NCBI GenBank assembly: GCA_039969155.1
Contig: JBDVOJ010000116.1
Span: forward strand, 1-64,000
Direction: 5' to 3'
DNA from: GCA-002733465 sp039969155
GTDB taxonomy: Bacteria > Pseudomonadota > Gammaproteobacteria > Enterobacterales > Kangiellaceae
DNA: 64,000 bases
The number at the start of each line of letters is the position of its first letter. The first letter of the stretch is position 1. Below, one piece after another: positions 1-8,742 of this stretch. A model generated the notes under the pieces. That model was not told where the DNA came from, searched no databases, and was given only the letters and a program-made list of their open reading frames with translations. Made by a program: the position numbers and the translations under genes.

Positions 1-1155
1 TTCGCCGACTGTTCCCAGCAGTCGTAGGCTGTCACGTGAAGTCGTTTCAACGGGTTCATTCCCCTGCGCCATAAGCGCTCTAAGCGCTGTTGGAGCGGTA
101 TAGAAAATGGAGACTTTGTGTTGGTCAACCACCTCCCAAAATCGAGATACGCTAGGGTATGTTGGAACTCCCTCAAATACTAGCGTAGTTGCTCCATTAG
201 CTAACGGGCCATAAAATATATAGGAGTGACCAGTAATCCAGCCAGCATCAGCGGTACACCAGTAGATGTCGCCATCTTGATAATCAAACACATATTTGTG
301 GGTCATTGCGGCATAGAGGATGTAGCCACCGGAGGTGTGCAGAACGCCTTTCGGGGTTCCTGTTGAACCTGATGTGTACAAAATAAACAATGGATCTTCC
401 GCTTCCATTACTTCGGGCTCACAAATGGGCTCGGCATTCTGTCGAGCTAAGCCATAGTCAACGTCGACTTGGTCATTCCAATTTACATCTGCTTGAGTAT
501 GGCGAATCACAATAACCGAGTGTACTTCTTTGCAGTCAGCAATTGCCGCATCACAATTGGCTTTAAGAGGAATTTTTTTTGCTCCCCTAACTCCTTCATC
601 GGCCGTTATAACCACTCGGCAATCCGAGTCTAATATTCGTGTCTTGAGCGCTTCTGGAGAAAATCCCCCAAATACCACTGAGTGGACTGCTCCAATTCTG
701 GCGCAAGCTAGCATCGCGTAACCGACTTCAGGAATCATCGGCATGTAGATACAAACTCGATCCCCTTTCTTAACTCCTCTCGATTTTAAAATGTTAGCGA
801 ACCGGCACACTTCATCGTGTAATTCTTGGTAGCTAATATGGCGATGATTTCCCGGTTCATCCCCTTCAAAAATGATGGCGGTCTGGTCTGCTTTTGTCGC
901 TAGATGACGGTCAATGCAGTTGTAAGAAACATTAAGTTGAGCTCCTTCAAACCAAGCTATTTTGGCCTGGCGATAATCGACATTACTAACTGTATCCCAC
1001 GGTTTATACCAGTCAATAAACTTTTCAGCTTGTTTTGACCAATAAGCATCTGGGTCTTCAATTGAAGATTTATATTCACTGAGATAGCGAGTCTCATTGA
1101 TTAATGCTTTTGCGACAAAATTGGGTAATCTAGGGTGCGATTTGATTTCGGTCAT
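1..1155 (-). CDS. acs: Acetyl-CoA synthetase, N-terminal part (runs off the left edge)
   Basis: Activates acetate to acetyl-CoA through an acetyl-adenylate, in the cytoplasm. 385 codons are open from the ATG at 1155 to the window edge; the family is about 650 residues, so the C-terminal part is missing. The reading begins MTEIKSHPRLPNF and contains an FEGDEPG-type N-terminal region, the ARIGAVHSVVFGGFSPEAL block and the adenylate-forming P-loop YTSGSTGTPKGV near residues 258-270, followed by the Acs-type stretch WCTADAGWITGHSY. A good ribosome-binding site (AAGGGAAG) precedes the start. It lies downstream of, and on the same strand as, the methyltransferase at 1299-2375, with a 143-base gap. 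It could feed acetyl-CoA into malonyl-CoA for the polyene, but acs is a housekeeping gene and the proximity may be chance. Propionyl-CoA synthetase is the main alternative; the motifs favour Acs. Confidence 0.93.
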   Translation of the reverse strand, partial: MTEIKSHPRLPNFVAKALINETRYLSEYKSSIEDPDAYWSKQAEKFIDWYKPWDTVSNVDYRQAKIAWFEGAQLNVSYNCIDRHLATKADQTAIIFEGDEPGNHRHISYQELHDEVCRFANILKSRGVKKGDRVCIYMPMIPEVGYAMLACARIGAVHSVVFGGFSPEALKTRILDSDCRVVITADEGVRGAKKIPLKANCDAAIADCKEVHSVIVIRHTQADVNWNDQVDVDYGLARQNAEPICEPEVMEAEDPLFILYTSGSTGTPKGVLHTSGGYILYAAMTHKYVFDYQDGDIYWCTADAGWITGHSYIFYGPLANGATTLVFEGVPTYPSVSRFWEVVDQHKVSIFYTAPTALRALMAQGNEPVETTSRDSLRLLGTVGE

Positions 1156-1298
1156 TTTGTTCTTCCCTTTTAATTTTCATTTGCAGTCAAAATTTGATCG
1201 TCGGCACAACCATATCCAATTAAAAGCACCCTGTCCAACACTTGTCATAGGTAGACTTCCCAATCGACAGTAACGGACGTTAAAACAACAATAACAAC

Positions 1299-2375
1299 CT
1301 ATTTTGACTGGCAAACTAATAATGTATGACCTGGACCTATATCATTGATTTGCTCGCTCACTTTTAATCCTGCTTGATCGATGAGTTTAAGGAAAACCGA
1401 CCGTTGGTAGAACCGACTATTACCGTTTGCTGCGACAGTAAAATAAAGTGAAATTGCGTTTAGGCTGAACTGAGCCGCATGAGTCGGTTGCTCATCCCAA
1501 AGAAGCTCCATAATGTATACTTTGGAATGACTCGACATCGCTTTGTTGATGTTGCTTAAAATTGCAATAATTTCGTTTTCAGAGAAACAATCTAGAAATT
1601 GACTCATCCAATAAATATCAGCGCCCTGAGGAATGTTCGGCTCGGGCTCAAGCATGTTGACATCTTGACAGGTGATCCGCTCTTCAAAGCCCGATTGTTT
1701 GATGTTTTGCTTTGCCCTGACAGTCTGTACCGGTAGGTCGAGCAGAGTAATCTTAACCTCTGAGTCATATTTGACACATTCAAGAGACCATTTACCGGTA
1801 TTACCACCAATATCACAGATCCATTTGGGCTTATCTCTAAAAACTAACGGGAGAGTGACCGGAAAAGCACGATCTGAATAGTGATGGTCAAAATCGTGCC
1901 AAGCTGCTTTTGACTTTCCAGGAAGTTCCGATAACCCAGAGTAGATAGTTGGCCAGTTGCCCAATTCCTTTAAACCACAAGGGTTTTCAGTCAAGATCGA
2001 TTCCTTTAAATGGAATAGAGCTTGGTAGCAAACTTCTTGAGTAAAATCCATGTTGACCCGTGTCATTTCATCATAAAGAAAAAACTTCCCCATTTTTCCA
2101 ATAATAAATGACTCTTCTGGTTTAAATACTAAGCCTATGGATAGACCCATATCTAACAAAACACTCACGCCGTAAGTTGATATATTGGTTATTTCTGATA
2201 TTTCTTCGACTGACAGACCTTGTTTGCCGGCATTATCTATTGCAGTGAGAATTCCGAGTTCTCTAAGGCTATGGCATGCCTGAAAGGCAAACGGAGAAAA
2301 AGCTAGCTTTTGGGCTTCATCAAGAGCCTCTAATGCGTTGTAGGGGTCTTTTTGATAATTTTGCTGCACTATCAT
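1299..2375 (-). CDS. SAM-dependent O-methyltransferase of the aryl polyene locus (ApeB-like)
   Basis: 358 residues with the two-domain layout of acetylserotonin/hydroxyneurosporene-type O-methyltransferases. Residues about 20-100 form a winged-helix dimerisation domain (LSVEEISEITNIS region). The SAM-binding fold follows, with motif I DIGGNTGKW at 188-196, the acidic LLDLP at 211-215 and the DVNML segment near 238. Characterised APE loci carry a methyltransferase that methylates the aromatic head group; this gene, divergent from the polyene operon, is the natural candidate. The start at 2375 has a strong upstream site (GAAGGA). The 303-base gap to the first operon gene should hold back-to-back promoters. 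The exact methyl acceptor (O or C) cannot be read from sequence. Confidence 0.8.
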   Translation of the reverse strand: MIVQQNYQKDPYNALEALDEAQKLAFSPFAFQACHSLRELGILTAIDNAGKQGLSVEEISEITNISTYGVSVLLDMGLSIGLVFKPEESFIIGKMGKFFLYDEMTRVNMDFTQEVCYQALFHLKESILTENPCGLKELGNWPTIYSGLSELPGKSKAAWHDFDHHYSDRAFPVTLPLVFRDKPKWICDIGGNTGKWSLECVKYDSEVKITLLDLPVQTVRAKQNIKQSGFEERITCQDVNMLEPEPNIPQGADIYWMSQFLDCFSENEIIAILSNINKAMSSHSKVYIMELLWDEQPTHAAQFSLNAISLYFTVAANGNSRFYQRSVFLKLIDQAGLKVSEQINDIGPGHTLLVCQSK

Positions 2376-2678
2376 GTCCTTCGGAGAACGAATTCGAACT
2401 CCATTCTGAATTATTTAAACGTTTAGTTATTAATCTGTAGAAATTAAGAATTTGTAAAACGAAAGTGTTTTATTCGAGTTCTTGCTTTTCCCTTGAGGGT
2501 AATTGGTTGAAATTGCAGAAGAATAGTATGCGAGGTGTTTGGTTATGTAAAGCTATTCACTATTTAAATGTCACTAAAGCGAGAAATGATGCAGCCCTCA
2601 GGGGGATTTAGAAGTTGTATTGAAGGGGTAAATATGTGAGAATCCCGCGCTTTAAGCCCGCGGCGCTATTAGCTAGAG
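2376..2678. promoter_or_regulatory. Divergent intergenic region, methyltransferase / aryl polyene operon
   Basis: 303 bases without a convincing gene. It must contain promoters for both divergent units, but no -35/-10 pair stands out. Near the operon end there is an AAGGGG (2623-2628) five bases before ATGTGA (2634-2639), a start codon followed directly by a stop. A GC-rich imperfect hairpin follows (CCGCG 2645-2649, CGCGG 2659-2663), unusual in this AT-rich background. The true operon start at 2679 has only AGAG directly abutting it, so its initiation signal is weak. Confidence 0.45.
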
Positions 2679-3422
2679 ATGAAACTAGAATTTTCGATCA
2701 AGTCATGGACTGCATGGAGCTCATCGAAGGGAGCAACCTTTAGCCACCCGAGCAGTGTCTATGCAAGCACCGCTGAAGGAGAGGCTAATTCTGTCAATTT
2801 GACTTTGATTCCGGCAATGAAACGTCGGAGAATGAACCATCAATGTAAGATGGCCATTTCGACCGCTTTAGATAGCCTAAAACAGATTGAGCTAGAGCAG
2901 CCAAATTGTGTATTCGCTTCACAGCATGGGGAGTTGGGAAGGAGTACTAAAATCATACACTCAATGATTGAGTCAGGTGAAATATCGCCAACCGATTTTA
3001 GTATGTCAGTTCATAATACCGCGTTGGGTTTAATGAGCATTATGAGTAAAAACCAGCGACCAGGAACTTCCATAGCGGCGGGTGATGATACTTTTGGTTA
3101 CGGCTTTTTGGAAGCTTGTCTACAATTGCAAGCGGAACCTAACAAACCGGTTCTCTATGTTTATTTTGATGAGCCACTACCAGAGGCGATAGATAAATTT
3201 GACTCCGAAAGGGCAGAGTCTCGGTGTATAGCCTTGGTGTTGTATAACGAAAGAGCAGGGGCTCAATTTGATTTCAGCATGTCCGAGCCTAATCGGTTAG
3301 AAAATGAAGTTCATATAGGGACTGAAGGATTAGATTTATTTGTAAAATTTTGCAGTTCGCAGCAACAACGGCTAAATTTAAATTCTAGCAACCATCTTTG
3401 GAGTTGGAATAGACTAAAATGA
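2679..3422 (+). CDS. apeC: Beta-ketoacyl synthase-like chain length factor (ApeC-like)
   Basis: 247 residues matching the short ketoacyl-synthase N-terminal family (PF13723 type) found first in many aryl polyene operons. The nucleophile-elbow region reads TSIAAGDDTFGYG; aligned to SISSACATSAH of active ketosynthases, the catalytic Cys position is Asp136, so the protein should be catalytically dead. This fits the known role of ApeC as the partner (chain length factor) of the active ketosynthase ApeO. It is only about 60% of a full KS, lacking the C-terminal half with the catalytic His residues. The stop overlaps the next gene by four bases (ATGA). The N-terminus MKLEFSIKSWTAWS resembles that of relatives, supporting the start despite the weak ribosome site. 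Confidence 0.82.
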   Translation: MKLEFSIKSWTAWSSSKGATFSHPSSVYASTAEGEANSVNLTLIPAMKRRRMNHQCKMAISTALDSLKQIELEQPNCVFASQHGELGRSTKIIHSMIESGEISPTDFSMSVHNTALGLMSIMSKNQRPGTSIAAGDDTFGYGFLEACLQLQAEPNKPVLYVYFDEPLPEAIDKFDSERAESRCIALVLYNERAGAQFDFSMSEPNRLENEVHIGTEGLDLFVKFCSSQQQRLNLNSSNHLWSWNRLK

Positions 3423-4204
3423 GGTGGTTGAACTATCTCTGGCGATTATTCGCAACTGGACTAAGTTTTGGCCTATTCGGTGTTGGTGGGTTGTTGTTAA
3501 CGATATTTGTATTCCCGTTAATAACTATTGTTAGCAGAGATCACAACCTACGTAAGAAAAGGGCAAGAAACGTTATACATCGCAGTTTTAAGCTGTTTAT
3601 CGGTATGATGGGTGTCTTTGGTATGTTTGATTTCGACGTCTATCGTGATAGACAAAAGCTACTTCAATCAGGTGGGAAAATCGTTATTGCTAACCACCCG
3701 ACGTTAATTGATGTGGTTGTGTTGTTAGCAATTATGCCGCATGCAGATTGTATTGTTAAACAGGGGCTTTGGAAAAACCCATTTTTAAGGGGGGTAGTAA
3801 GAGCGGCGGACTACATAAAGAATTCGCAAGATACTGACGAGTTACTTGAATCATGTAAGCGGTCATTAAATCAGGGATATTCTTTAATAATTTTTCCAGA
3901 AGGTACCAGAACTAAGGCTCAAGGAGAAATGGTTCTGCAGCGCGGGGCGTCTAATATAGCTATTCGCTGTAATGCAGACTTAGTTCCTGTCACAATTTGC
4001 TGTCAGCCTTCAACCTTGAGCAAAGAAGAGTCTTGGTACCATATACCAAGTAAAAAAGCGCATTTTTTATTGAGAGTGGAAGACGCTATCGAAATTGAGA
4101 AATTTCAACAGCAAGGAATCAGTCTTTCTATTAGAGCCCGGCGATTAACCGAGTTTCTAAAAGATTATTTTATTGGAGAGCAAAAACGTTATGCAAGATC
4201 TTGA
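3419..4204 (+). CDS. apeD: 1-acyl-glycerol-phosphate acyltransferase-like protein (ApeD-like)
   Basis: 261 residues with an N-terminal hydrophobic segment (about 10-38) and the PlsC/LPLAT hallmark motifs: NHPTLID at 92-98 (His93 and Asp98 form the HX4D catalytic pair) and FPEGTRT at 159-165. Such enzymes move acyl groups from ACP or CoA to a lipid hydroxyl at the inner membrane. In aryl polyene loci one is thought to help attach the polyene chain, or a fatty acyl chain, to the glycerol or glycan carrier. Coupled by ATGA overlap to the preceding gene and overlapping the ACP gene start by 14 bases. Acceptor and donor specificity are inference. Confidence 0.88.
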   Translation: MRWLNYLWRLFATGLSFGLFGVGGLLLTIFVFPLITIVSRDHNLRKKRARNVIHRSFKLFIGMMGVFGMFDFDVYRDRQKLLQSGGKIVIANHPTLIDVVVLLAIMPHADCIVKQGLWKNPFLRGVVRAADYIKNSQDTDELLESCKRSLNQGYSLIIFPEGTRTKAQGEMVLQRGASNIAIRCNADLVPVTICCQPSTLSKEESWYHIPSKKAHFLLRVEDAIEIEKFQQQGISLSIRARRLTEFLKDYFIGEQKRYARS

Positions 4205-4448
4205 AAGAGAAATCAAAGAATTGATCATTGAGTCCTTGGACTTAGAAGATGTCTCGATTGACGAAATAGAGACAGAAAGTGCGCTATTTGGCGAGGGCTT
4301 AGGACTTGATTCAATCGACGCATTGGAATTAGGTTTGGCTTTGAAGAAAAAGTACAACATTGTACTCGAAGCAAATTCAGAAGAATCAAGAAAACATTTT
4401 TATTCAGTAGCAAGCTTGGCAAAGTTTGTGTCAAGTCAAGAGAGTTAA
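4191..4448 (+). CDS. apeE: Acyl carrier protein 1 (ApeE-like)
   Basis: 85-residue ACP with phosphopantetheine attachment at Ser41 in GLGLDSIDALEL. I start at the ATG at 4191, not an upstream ATG at 4173: GGAGAG at 4175-4180 gives correct spacing to 4191 and the shorter protein has a normal ACP N-terminus (MQDLEREIKELI). It overlaps the end of the acyltransferase gene by 14 bases. Aryl polyene loci carry two ACPs, one commonly used for loading or priming and the other for chain elongation; which does which cannot be read here. The acidic composition and four-helix pattern are normal. Confidence 0.9.
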   Translation: MQDLEREIKELIIESLDLEDVSIDEIETESALFGEGLGLDSIDALELGLALKKKYNIVLEANSEESRKHFYSVASLAKFVSSQES

Positions 4449-4452
4449 ACCC

Positions 4453-4701
4453 ATGAAATCTAGAGAAGAAATTCTAACTAAACTAACTGAAATACTAGTC
4501 GAAGAATTTGAAATTGATGCTGAAGCAATCACCCCTGATGCTAACATGTATACCGATCTTGATTTGGATAGTATCGATACCGTTGATCTGGTGATTAATT
4601 TACAAGAAATTATTGGCAAAAAAATTGATCCTGAAACTTTCAAATCGGTAAGAACGATTGACAGTGTCGTGGATGCCATTGAAGAGCTTGTTAATAATTA
4701 A
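4453..4701 (+). CDS. apeF: Acyl carrier protein 2 (ApeF-like)
   Basis: 82-residue second ACP, phosphopantetheine Ser40 in DLDLDSIDTVDL. The ATG at 4453 is chosen because it gives a standard ACP N-terminus (MKSREEILTKL) and follows an AAGAGAG-like site; an upstream ATG at 4426 would lie inside the previous ACP. Only four bases separate the two ACP genes and the stop shares a base with the next start (TAATG). The EEFEIDAEAITPDANMYTDL stretch resembles FabF/FabZ-interacting ACPs. It is probably the elongation ACP carrying the growing polyene, by analogy. Confidence 0.9.
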   Translation: MKSREEILTKLTEILVEEFEIDAEAITPDANMYTDLDLDSIDTVDLVINLQEIIGKKIDPETFKSVRTIDSVVDAIEELVNN

Positions 4702-5270
4702 TGAGTCTCGTATGGAAAATAATGGCCACTATTCTTGTGGTCGTTTATCCATTAGCAATTTATTTTGGTATTCAGCATTTTGAGCCTAAAGTTCTTGCAC
4801 TGTTTTTACTGGCAATATTAATACTAAGGCTTATATCTTCTAATCAAACAACCCAAGCGGTAGCTAATTCTAGCAGCAAGTATCTGGTTTTTACTGCGGG
4901 GCTTATTTTGATGGGCATTAGTTTCTATTTTAATTCTTTGGAAACGTTAAAGCTCTACCCAGTGTTAGTTAACCTCTCGCTGTTAATACTATTCGCAGCA
5001 AGTCTCTATTTTCAGCCGAGTATGATTGAGCGACTGGCTCGCATGCAGGAGCCAGACTTGTCGGAGCACGCGGTTAGATATACTAGAAAAGTGACGATTG
5101 TCTGGTGCATATTTTTCATCTGTAATGGCTCGATTGCCTTTTATACTGCGCTTTTTTCTAGCAATGAAATTTGGACACTTTATAATGGTTTAATATCCTA
5201 TATTCTGATGGGGGTATTATTCTTATCCGAATTTGCTTATAGAAAGCTAGTCGCTCAAAAAAACCACTAG
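4701..5270 (+). CDS. apeG: Inner membrane protein of the aryl polyene locus (ApeG-like, COG4648 type)
   Basis: 189 residues, almost entirely hydrophobic with about five to six membrane segments: residues 5-22, 28-45, 62-80, 84-102 and two near 128-175. No catalytic motif is apparent. Position between the ACP pair and the AMP ligase, plus size and topology, match the conserved membrane protein of aryl polyene operons, whose function is unknown. It may anchor the soluble synthase complex at the membrane or help transfer the product. Start overlaps the ACP stop by one base, so translation is probably coupled. Confidence 0.75.
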   Translation: MSLVWKIMATILVVVYPLAIYFGIQHFEPKVLALFLLAILILRLISSNQTTQAVANSSSKYLVFTAGLILMGISFYFNSLETLKLYPVLVNLSLLILFAASLYFQPSMIERLARMQEPDLSEHAVRYTRKVTIVWCIFFICNGSIAFYTALFSSNEIWTLYNGLISYILMGVLFLSEFAYRKLVAQKNH

Positions 5271-5274
5271 AAAA

Positions 5275-6645
5275 ATGATGAAATTCGAGATTAATAATCT
5301 GTTTGATGACCTGCAGGACTACACGTTAGCGAGTGATTTAAGTAGCTCGGTTTTGTTTACTAAATCTCAATTTATTTCAGACCTTTGCAAGCTTCGTAGT
5401 CATTTAAAAAATAGAAATCAACAGCGATGGCTATTGGCTTATGAACATCCCTATCTATTTGCTATCGGTTTCTTTGCATTGGTTAGTCTTCAAAAAACGG
5501 TAGTGTTGTCTGCAAATAGAAAGTCAAGTTGGTTGAATGAAATTCAGCAGAGCTTTGATGGGGTACTTGCCGAAGAGTCCATTTCGTTAGAGGTAGATAA
5601 ATGCCATGAACAACTGGGCTTTGAACAGTTGGCAGCTCTTCCTAATGCCAAGCATGAGGCAGTAGCGCTATCAGGCAAAGAGTCCATTGTTTTTTTTACA
5701 TCAGGTTCGACTGGAAAAGCTAAAGAAGTATCTAAATGTTTGAGCTATTTGATTGATGAAGTCGCGACCTTAGAAAAAACTTTTGGGGAGCAACTGACTA
5801 ACTCGGTGAGTGTTAGCAGTGTATCCCATTTTCATATTTACGGTTTGTTGTTTAATATACTTTGGCCCCTTTTATCTCAGCGCTTGTGGTTAACTGAAGT
5901 CGTTGAATTCCAAGAGCAGATGAGTGGAATTGCAGAAAACCCACACAATTTGGTGTTTGTGTCGAGCCCCGCATTCTTATCGAGATTAGATCTAAGTTCG
6001 AAATTTGGCCAAACCAGAAAAGTTTTTTCCTCCGGCGGCCCATTAAGCTTAGAGTCAGCCACTAATGCGTACCATGTTTTTGGAGTGCGACCCACTGAAG
6101 TATATGGAAGTACCGAAACTGGAGGAATTGGGTATCGCAGCCAAGTTGAAGAAAATCAACCTTGGCAATTGTTTGATGGAGTACTGTTAGAACCCGATTC
6201 GATAGGGACTTACCTGAGGTCACCCCATATTGGTGGTGATTCGCAAGTAAAGTTAGACGACAATATTCAATTGTTGGACAACAGAAACTTCGTTCTCGCT
6301 GGCAGAAATGACCGCATTGTCAAAATTGAAGAAAAACGAATTTCGTTAACTGAAATAGAGGATTATTTGCGCAGTCTTGTTTATGTTCGAGATTGTGCTT
6401 GTGTTGTTTTACAAAGTAATCGAACGATCATAGGGGCTGTACTGGTTTTGTCTGAAGAAGGACTTGTGGATTTACAACAAAAGGGGCGTTATCAGTTCTT
6501 CCAAGGCTTAAAGCTAATCATGAGAACACGCTTTGAAAATGTTACAATCCCACGAAAGTGGCGAATATTAGAAGAATTACCGATTAATCAGCAGAGCAAG
6601 CGCGAATATTCAGAAATGAAAAAACTTTTTGAGACAGCGCGCTAA
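5275..6645 (+). CDS. apeH: AMP-dependent acyl-ACP ligase, starter loading (ApeH-like)
   Basis: 456-residue adenylate-forming enzyme. The P-loop TSGSTGKAK lies at 142-150 and the A5-type YGSTETGGIG at 277-286; a C-terminal lid has the NDRIVKIEEKRISLTEIE hinge and ends near a PINQQSKREY catalytic-Lys region. It is shorter than CoA ligases (about 550), as is usual for aryl polyene ligases. Expected role: activate an aromatic acid and load it onto an ACP as starter unit. If the ammonia-lyase downstream supplies a cinnamate-type acid, that would be the substrate, but this is inference. The start could be either of two adjacent Met codons (5275 or 5278). Confidence 0.85.
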   Translation: MMKFEINNLFDDLQDYTLASDLSSSVLFTKSQFISDLCKLRSHLKNRNQQRWLLAYEHPYLFAIGFFALVSLQKTVVLSANRKSSWLNEIQQSFDGVLAEESISLEVDKCHEQLGFEQLAALPNAKHEAVALSGKESIVFFTSGSTGKAKEVSKCLSYLIDEVATLEKTFGEQLTNSVSVSSVSHFHIYGLLFNILWPLLSQRLWLTEVVEFQEQMSGIAENPHNLVFVSSPAFLSRLDLSSKFGQTRKVFSSGGPLSLESATNAYHVFGVRPTEVYGSTETGGIGYRSQVEENQPWQLFDGVLLEPDSIGTYLRSPHIGGDSQVKLDDNIQLLDNRNFVLAGRNDRIVKIEEKRISLTEIEDYLRSLVYVRDCACVVLQSNRTIIGAVLVLSEEGLVDLQQKGRYQFFQGLKLIMRTRFENVTIPRKWRILEELPINQQSKREYSEMKKLFETAR

Positions 6646-6666
6646 GAGTTAGAACAGTATTAGACT

Positions 6667-7002
6667 ATGAACTTACCTCAAATTACAGCACAAACAGTAA
6701 ACCAAGAGTCCGCGGAACTTAAACTAAACATATCTGCTGATCTTGAGGCTTTTGAAGGCCATTTTGACGACGCTCCAATCATTCCAGGTGTCGAGCAATT
6801 GCGTTGGGTCATCGAGTTTGCTCAAAAGTGTTTTTCGCTTGAAGAATTGGAAGTTGAACGAGTTGATGCGCTAAAGTTTCAAAATGTCATTCAGCCAAAC
6901 AGTCAAATCACTCTGAATTTGGTCAATAAAAGTCAACGAATTGATTTTACTTTTACTTCTGGTGAAATAAGGCACTCATCTGGAAAAGTGATCGTTAAAT
7001 AA
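6667..7002 (+). CDS. apeI: Thioester dehydratase, hot-dog fold (ApeI-like)
   Basis: 111-residue single hot-dog domain. The segment EGHFDDAPIIPGV (30-42) carries the FabA/FabZ-type catalytic His32 and the conserved PGV turn. With the second dehydratase at 16869 it should remove water from 3-hydroxyacyl-ACP intermediates, giving the conjugated double bonds. Small stand-alone dehydratases of this type are a fixed component of aryl polyene operons. Gap of 21 bases from the ligase and one base to the next gene. The acidic dehydratase partner residue found in FabA/FabZ central helices is not obvious, so the pair ApeI/ApeP may act as partners. Confidence 0.82.
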   Translation: MNLPQITAQTVNQESAELKLNISADLEAFEGHFDDAPIIPGVEQLRWVIEFAQKCFSLEELEVERVDALKFQNVIQPNSQITLNLVNKSQRIDFTFTSGEIRHSSGKVIVK

Positions 7003-7003
7003 T

Positions 7004-8716
7004 ATGAGCGATTTTGTTCCTTGTTTTATCATACCTAACTACAATCATGCGGAAGCTTTTTCGCCTGTAGTCGAGACTCTGGTGAAATTTGGGTTGCCGA
7101 TCATTGTGGTCAATGATGGTAGTAATTCTCAAACTACTGAAGTTCTTAGAGCCATAAAAAATCAACACCCATTGGTGATACTGCACGAATTATCGGTCAA
7201 TCAAGGTAAAGGTGGCGCGGTAATGGAGGGCATGAGAGTGGCTCATGGTTTAGGGTTTACTCACGGGTTGCAGCTTGATGCCGATGGTCAGCACAATCTG
7301 GACGATATCAATAAATTCTTAGACAAAGCCAGCTCTCTCACTGAGTCGCTGATATGCGGATATCCTGTTTATGATGATAGTGTCCCTTTAGGTCGACTTA
7401 TTCCGAGGTACATCACCCATTTCTGGGTATGGATTGAAACCCTCAGTTTTTCGATTAAAGATAGTATGTGCGGTTTTCGGGTATATCCGTTAGCCAAAGT
7501 TATCCCAGTGATTGATGGAGCAAATCTTGGTAAACGAATGGATTTTGATATCGAAATTCTAGTTCGACTCTATTGGCAACAAGTTAACCTTGAATTTACC
7601 CCAACCAAAGTAATTTATCCTGAAGATGGATTGTCTCATTTTCAGTTATGGCGGGACAATTGGCTGATCACTAAAATGCACACTCGGTTATTTTTTGGGA
7701 TGCTGTTTCGATTGCCCAGTTTGCTTAAAAACAATCACCAACGAAGAAAAATACGCCGACAAGTGCATTGGTCAGCTCGTCAAGAAAGAGGGACTCCTTT
7801 AGGCTTAAATTTTTTGGTTTGGAGTTACAAGCTATTTGGTCGTGGATTTTTTAAACTTTTGTTACACCCCGTGATAGCGTACTTTACCTTGTTTGCCGGC
7901 GAGACTAAGCGAGCATCGATTGATTATCAGCAAAAGATGCAGGCGTTTAAGGGGCTCTCGGGAAAAATAGGATGGCGCAAAGTCTATGCTCATTTTTACC
8001 AGTTTGGACTCGCCGCTATCGACAAAATAGGCTCTTGGATGGGCGATATCCAAGAGAAAAATGTTACAATCCACAACGATCAAGTGAATGATGAAATCGC
8101 AAATAGCGGTAAAGGTGCTATTTTTATAGGATCTCATTTAGGCAACTTGGAGCTGAGTCGTGCGATTGGCCAAAACCGAAAAGGCTTGGTCATTAATGCC
8201 GTTGTATTCAATAAACATGCTCTCAATTTTCAGGAAGTGCTGAACCGTAGCAATCCAGACACTATGCTTAACCTAATACATGTTGAGAGTGTTGGTAGCG
8301 ATACTGCTATCTTGCTTAAACAGAAAGTCGATCAGGGGGAGGTCGTGATCATTGTCGGTGACCGGACGTCGGTCAACTCAATAGGCCGCGTCGAGTATGT
8401 TGACTTTTTAGGTCATTCTGCCCCGTTTTCTCAAGGACCCTTTGTTCTAGCTGGAATTCTTGATTGTCCTGTGTATTTGATTTTTTGTATCAAACAACAG
8501 GAACGATATCACGTCTATCTTGAATCGTTTCGGAAAACGATGAAGTTACCGCGCAAAAATAGACGTGAAGAATTAAAACTGATTATTCAAGAATACGCTA
8601 ATAGGTTAGCGTATTACGCACAAAAGGAGCCACTTCAGTGGTTTAATTTCTTTGATTTCTGGCGGAAAGACGATGAAAAGTCAGTGGTAAGAAACAAAGA
8701 TGAAAAAAGTATTTAG
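7004..8716 (+). CDS. apeJ: Glycosyltransferase family 2 / LpxL-type acyltransferase fusion (ApeJ-like)
   Basis: 570-residue two-domain protein. Residues 1-230 form a GT-A glycosyltransferase with IPNYNH near the N-terminus, VVNDGS at 35-40 and the metal-binding DxD as DAD at 92-94. Residues about 260-560 are a lysophospholipid/lipid A acyltransferase-like domain with HLGNLE at 378-383 (HX4E pair His378/Glu383) and a GDRTSVN block near 440-447. A single chain that could both add a sugar and acylate a lipid or glycan fits the view that aryl polyenes are attached to a larger lipid carrier. The fusion is known in aryl polyene operons; substrates are unknown. Confidence 0.85.
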   Translation: MSDFVPCFIIPNYNHAEAFSPVVETLVKFGLPIIVVNDGSNSQTTEVLRAIKNQHPLVILHELSVNQGKGGAVMEGMRVAHGLGFTHGLQLDADGQHNLDDINKFLDKASSLTESLICGYPVYDDSVPLGRLIPRYITHFWVWIETLSFSIKDSMCGFRVYPLAKVIPVIDGANLGKRMDFDIEILVRLYWQQVNLEFTPTKVIYPEDGLSHFQLWRDNWLITKMHTRLFFGMLFRLPSLLKNNHQRRKIRRQVHWSARQERGTPLGLNFLVWSYKLFGRGFFKLLLHPVIAYFTLFAGETKRASIDYQQKMQAFKGLSGKIGWRKVYAHFYQFGLAAIDKIGSWMGDIQEKNVTIHNDQVNDEIANSGKGAIFIGSHLGNLELSRAIGQNRKGLVINAVVFNKHALNFQEVLNRSNPDTMLNLIHVESVGSDTAILLKQKVDQGEVVIIVGDRTSVNSIGRVEYVDFLGHSAPFSQGPFVLAGILDCPVYLIFCIKQQERYHVYLESFRKTMKLPRKNRREELKLIIQEYANRLAYYAQKEPLQWFNFFDFWRKDDEKSVVRNKDEKSI

Positions 8717-8742
8717 AGAATATATAAACTGGGGAAAATGCA

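Noticed and set aside
530..721. Open frame on the plus strand inside acs
   Set aside because: Opposite the clearly coding acs frame, no start signal and no family resemblance; a shadow.
1156..1298. Promoter-like TTGGAC-18-TATGGT before acs
   Set aside because: Weak hexamers and non-optimal spacing; read-through from the methyltransferase gene cannot be excluded.
2636..2743. 35-codon GTG frame overlapping apeC start
   Set aside because: Kept only as a possible leader element in findings; too short and unlike any family to call a gene.
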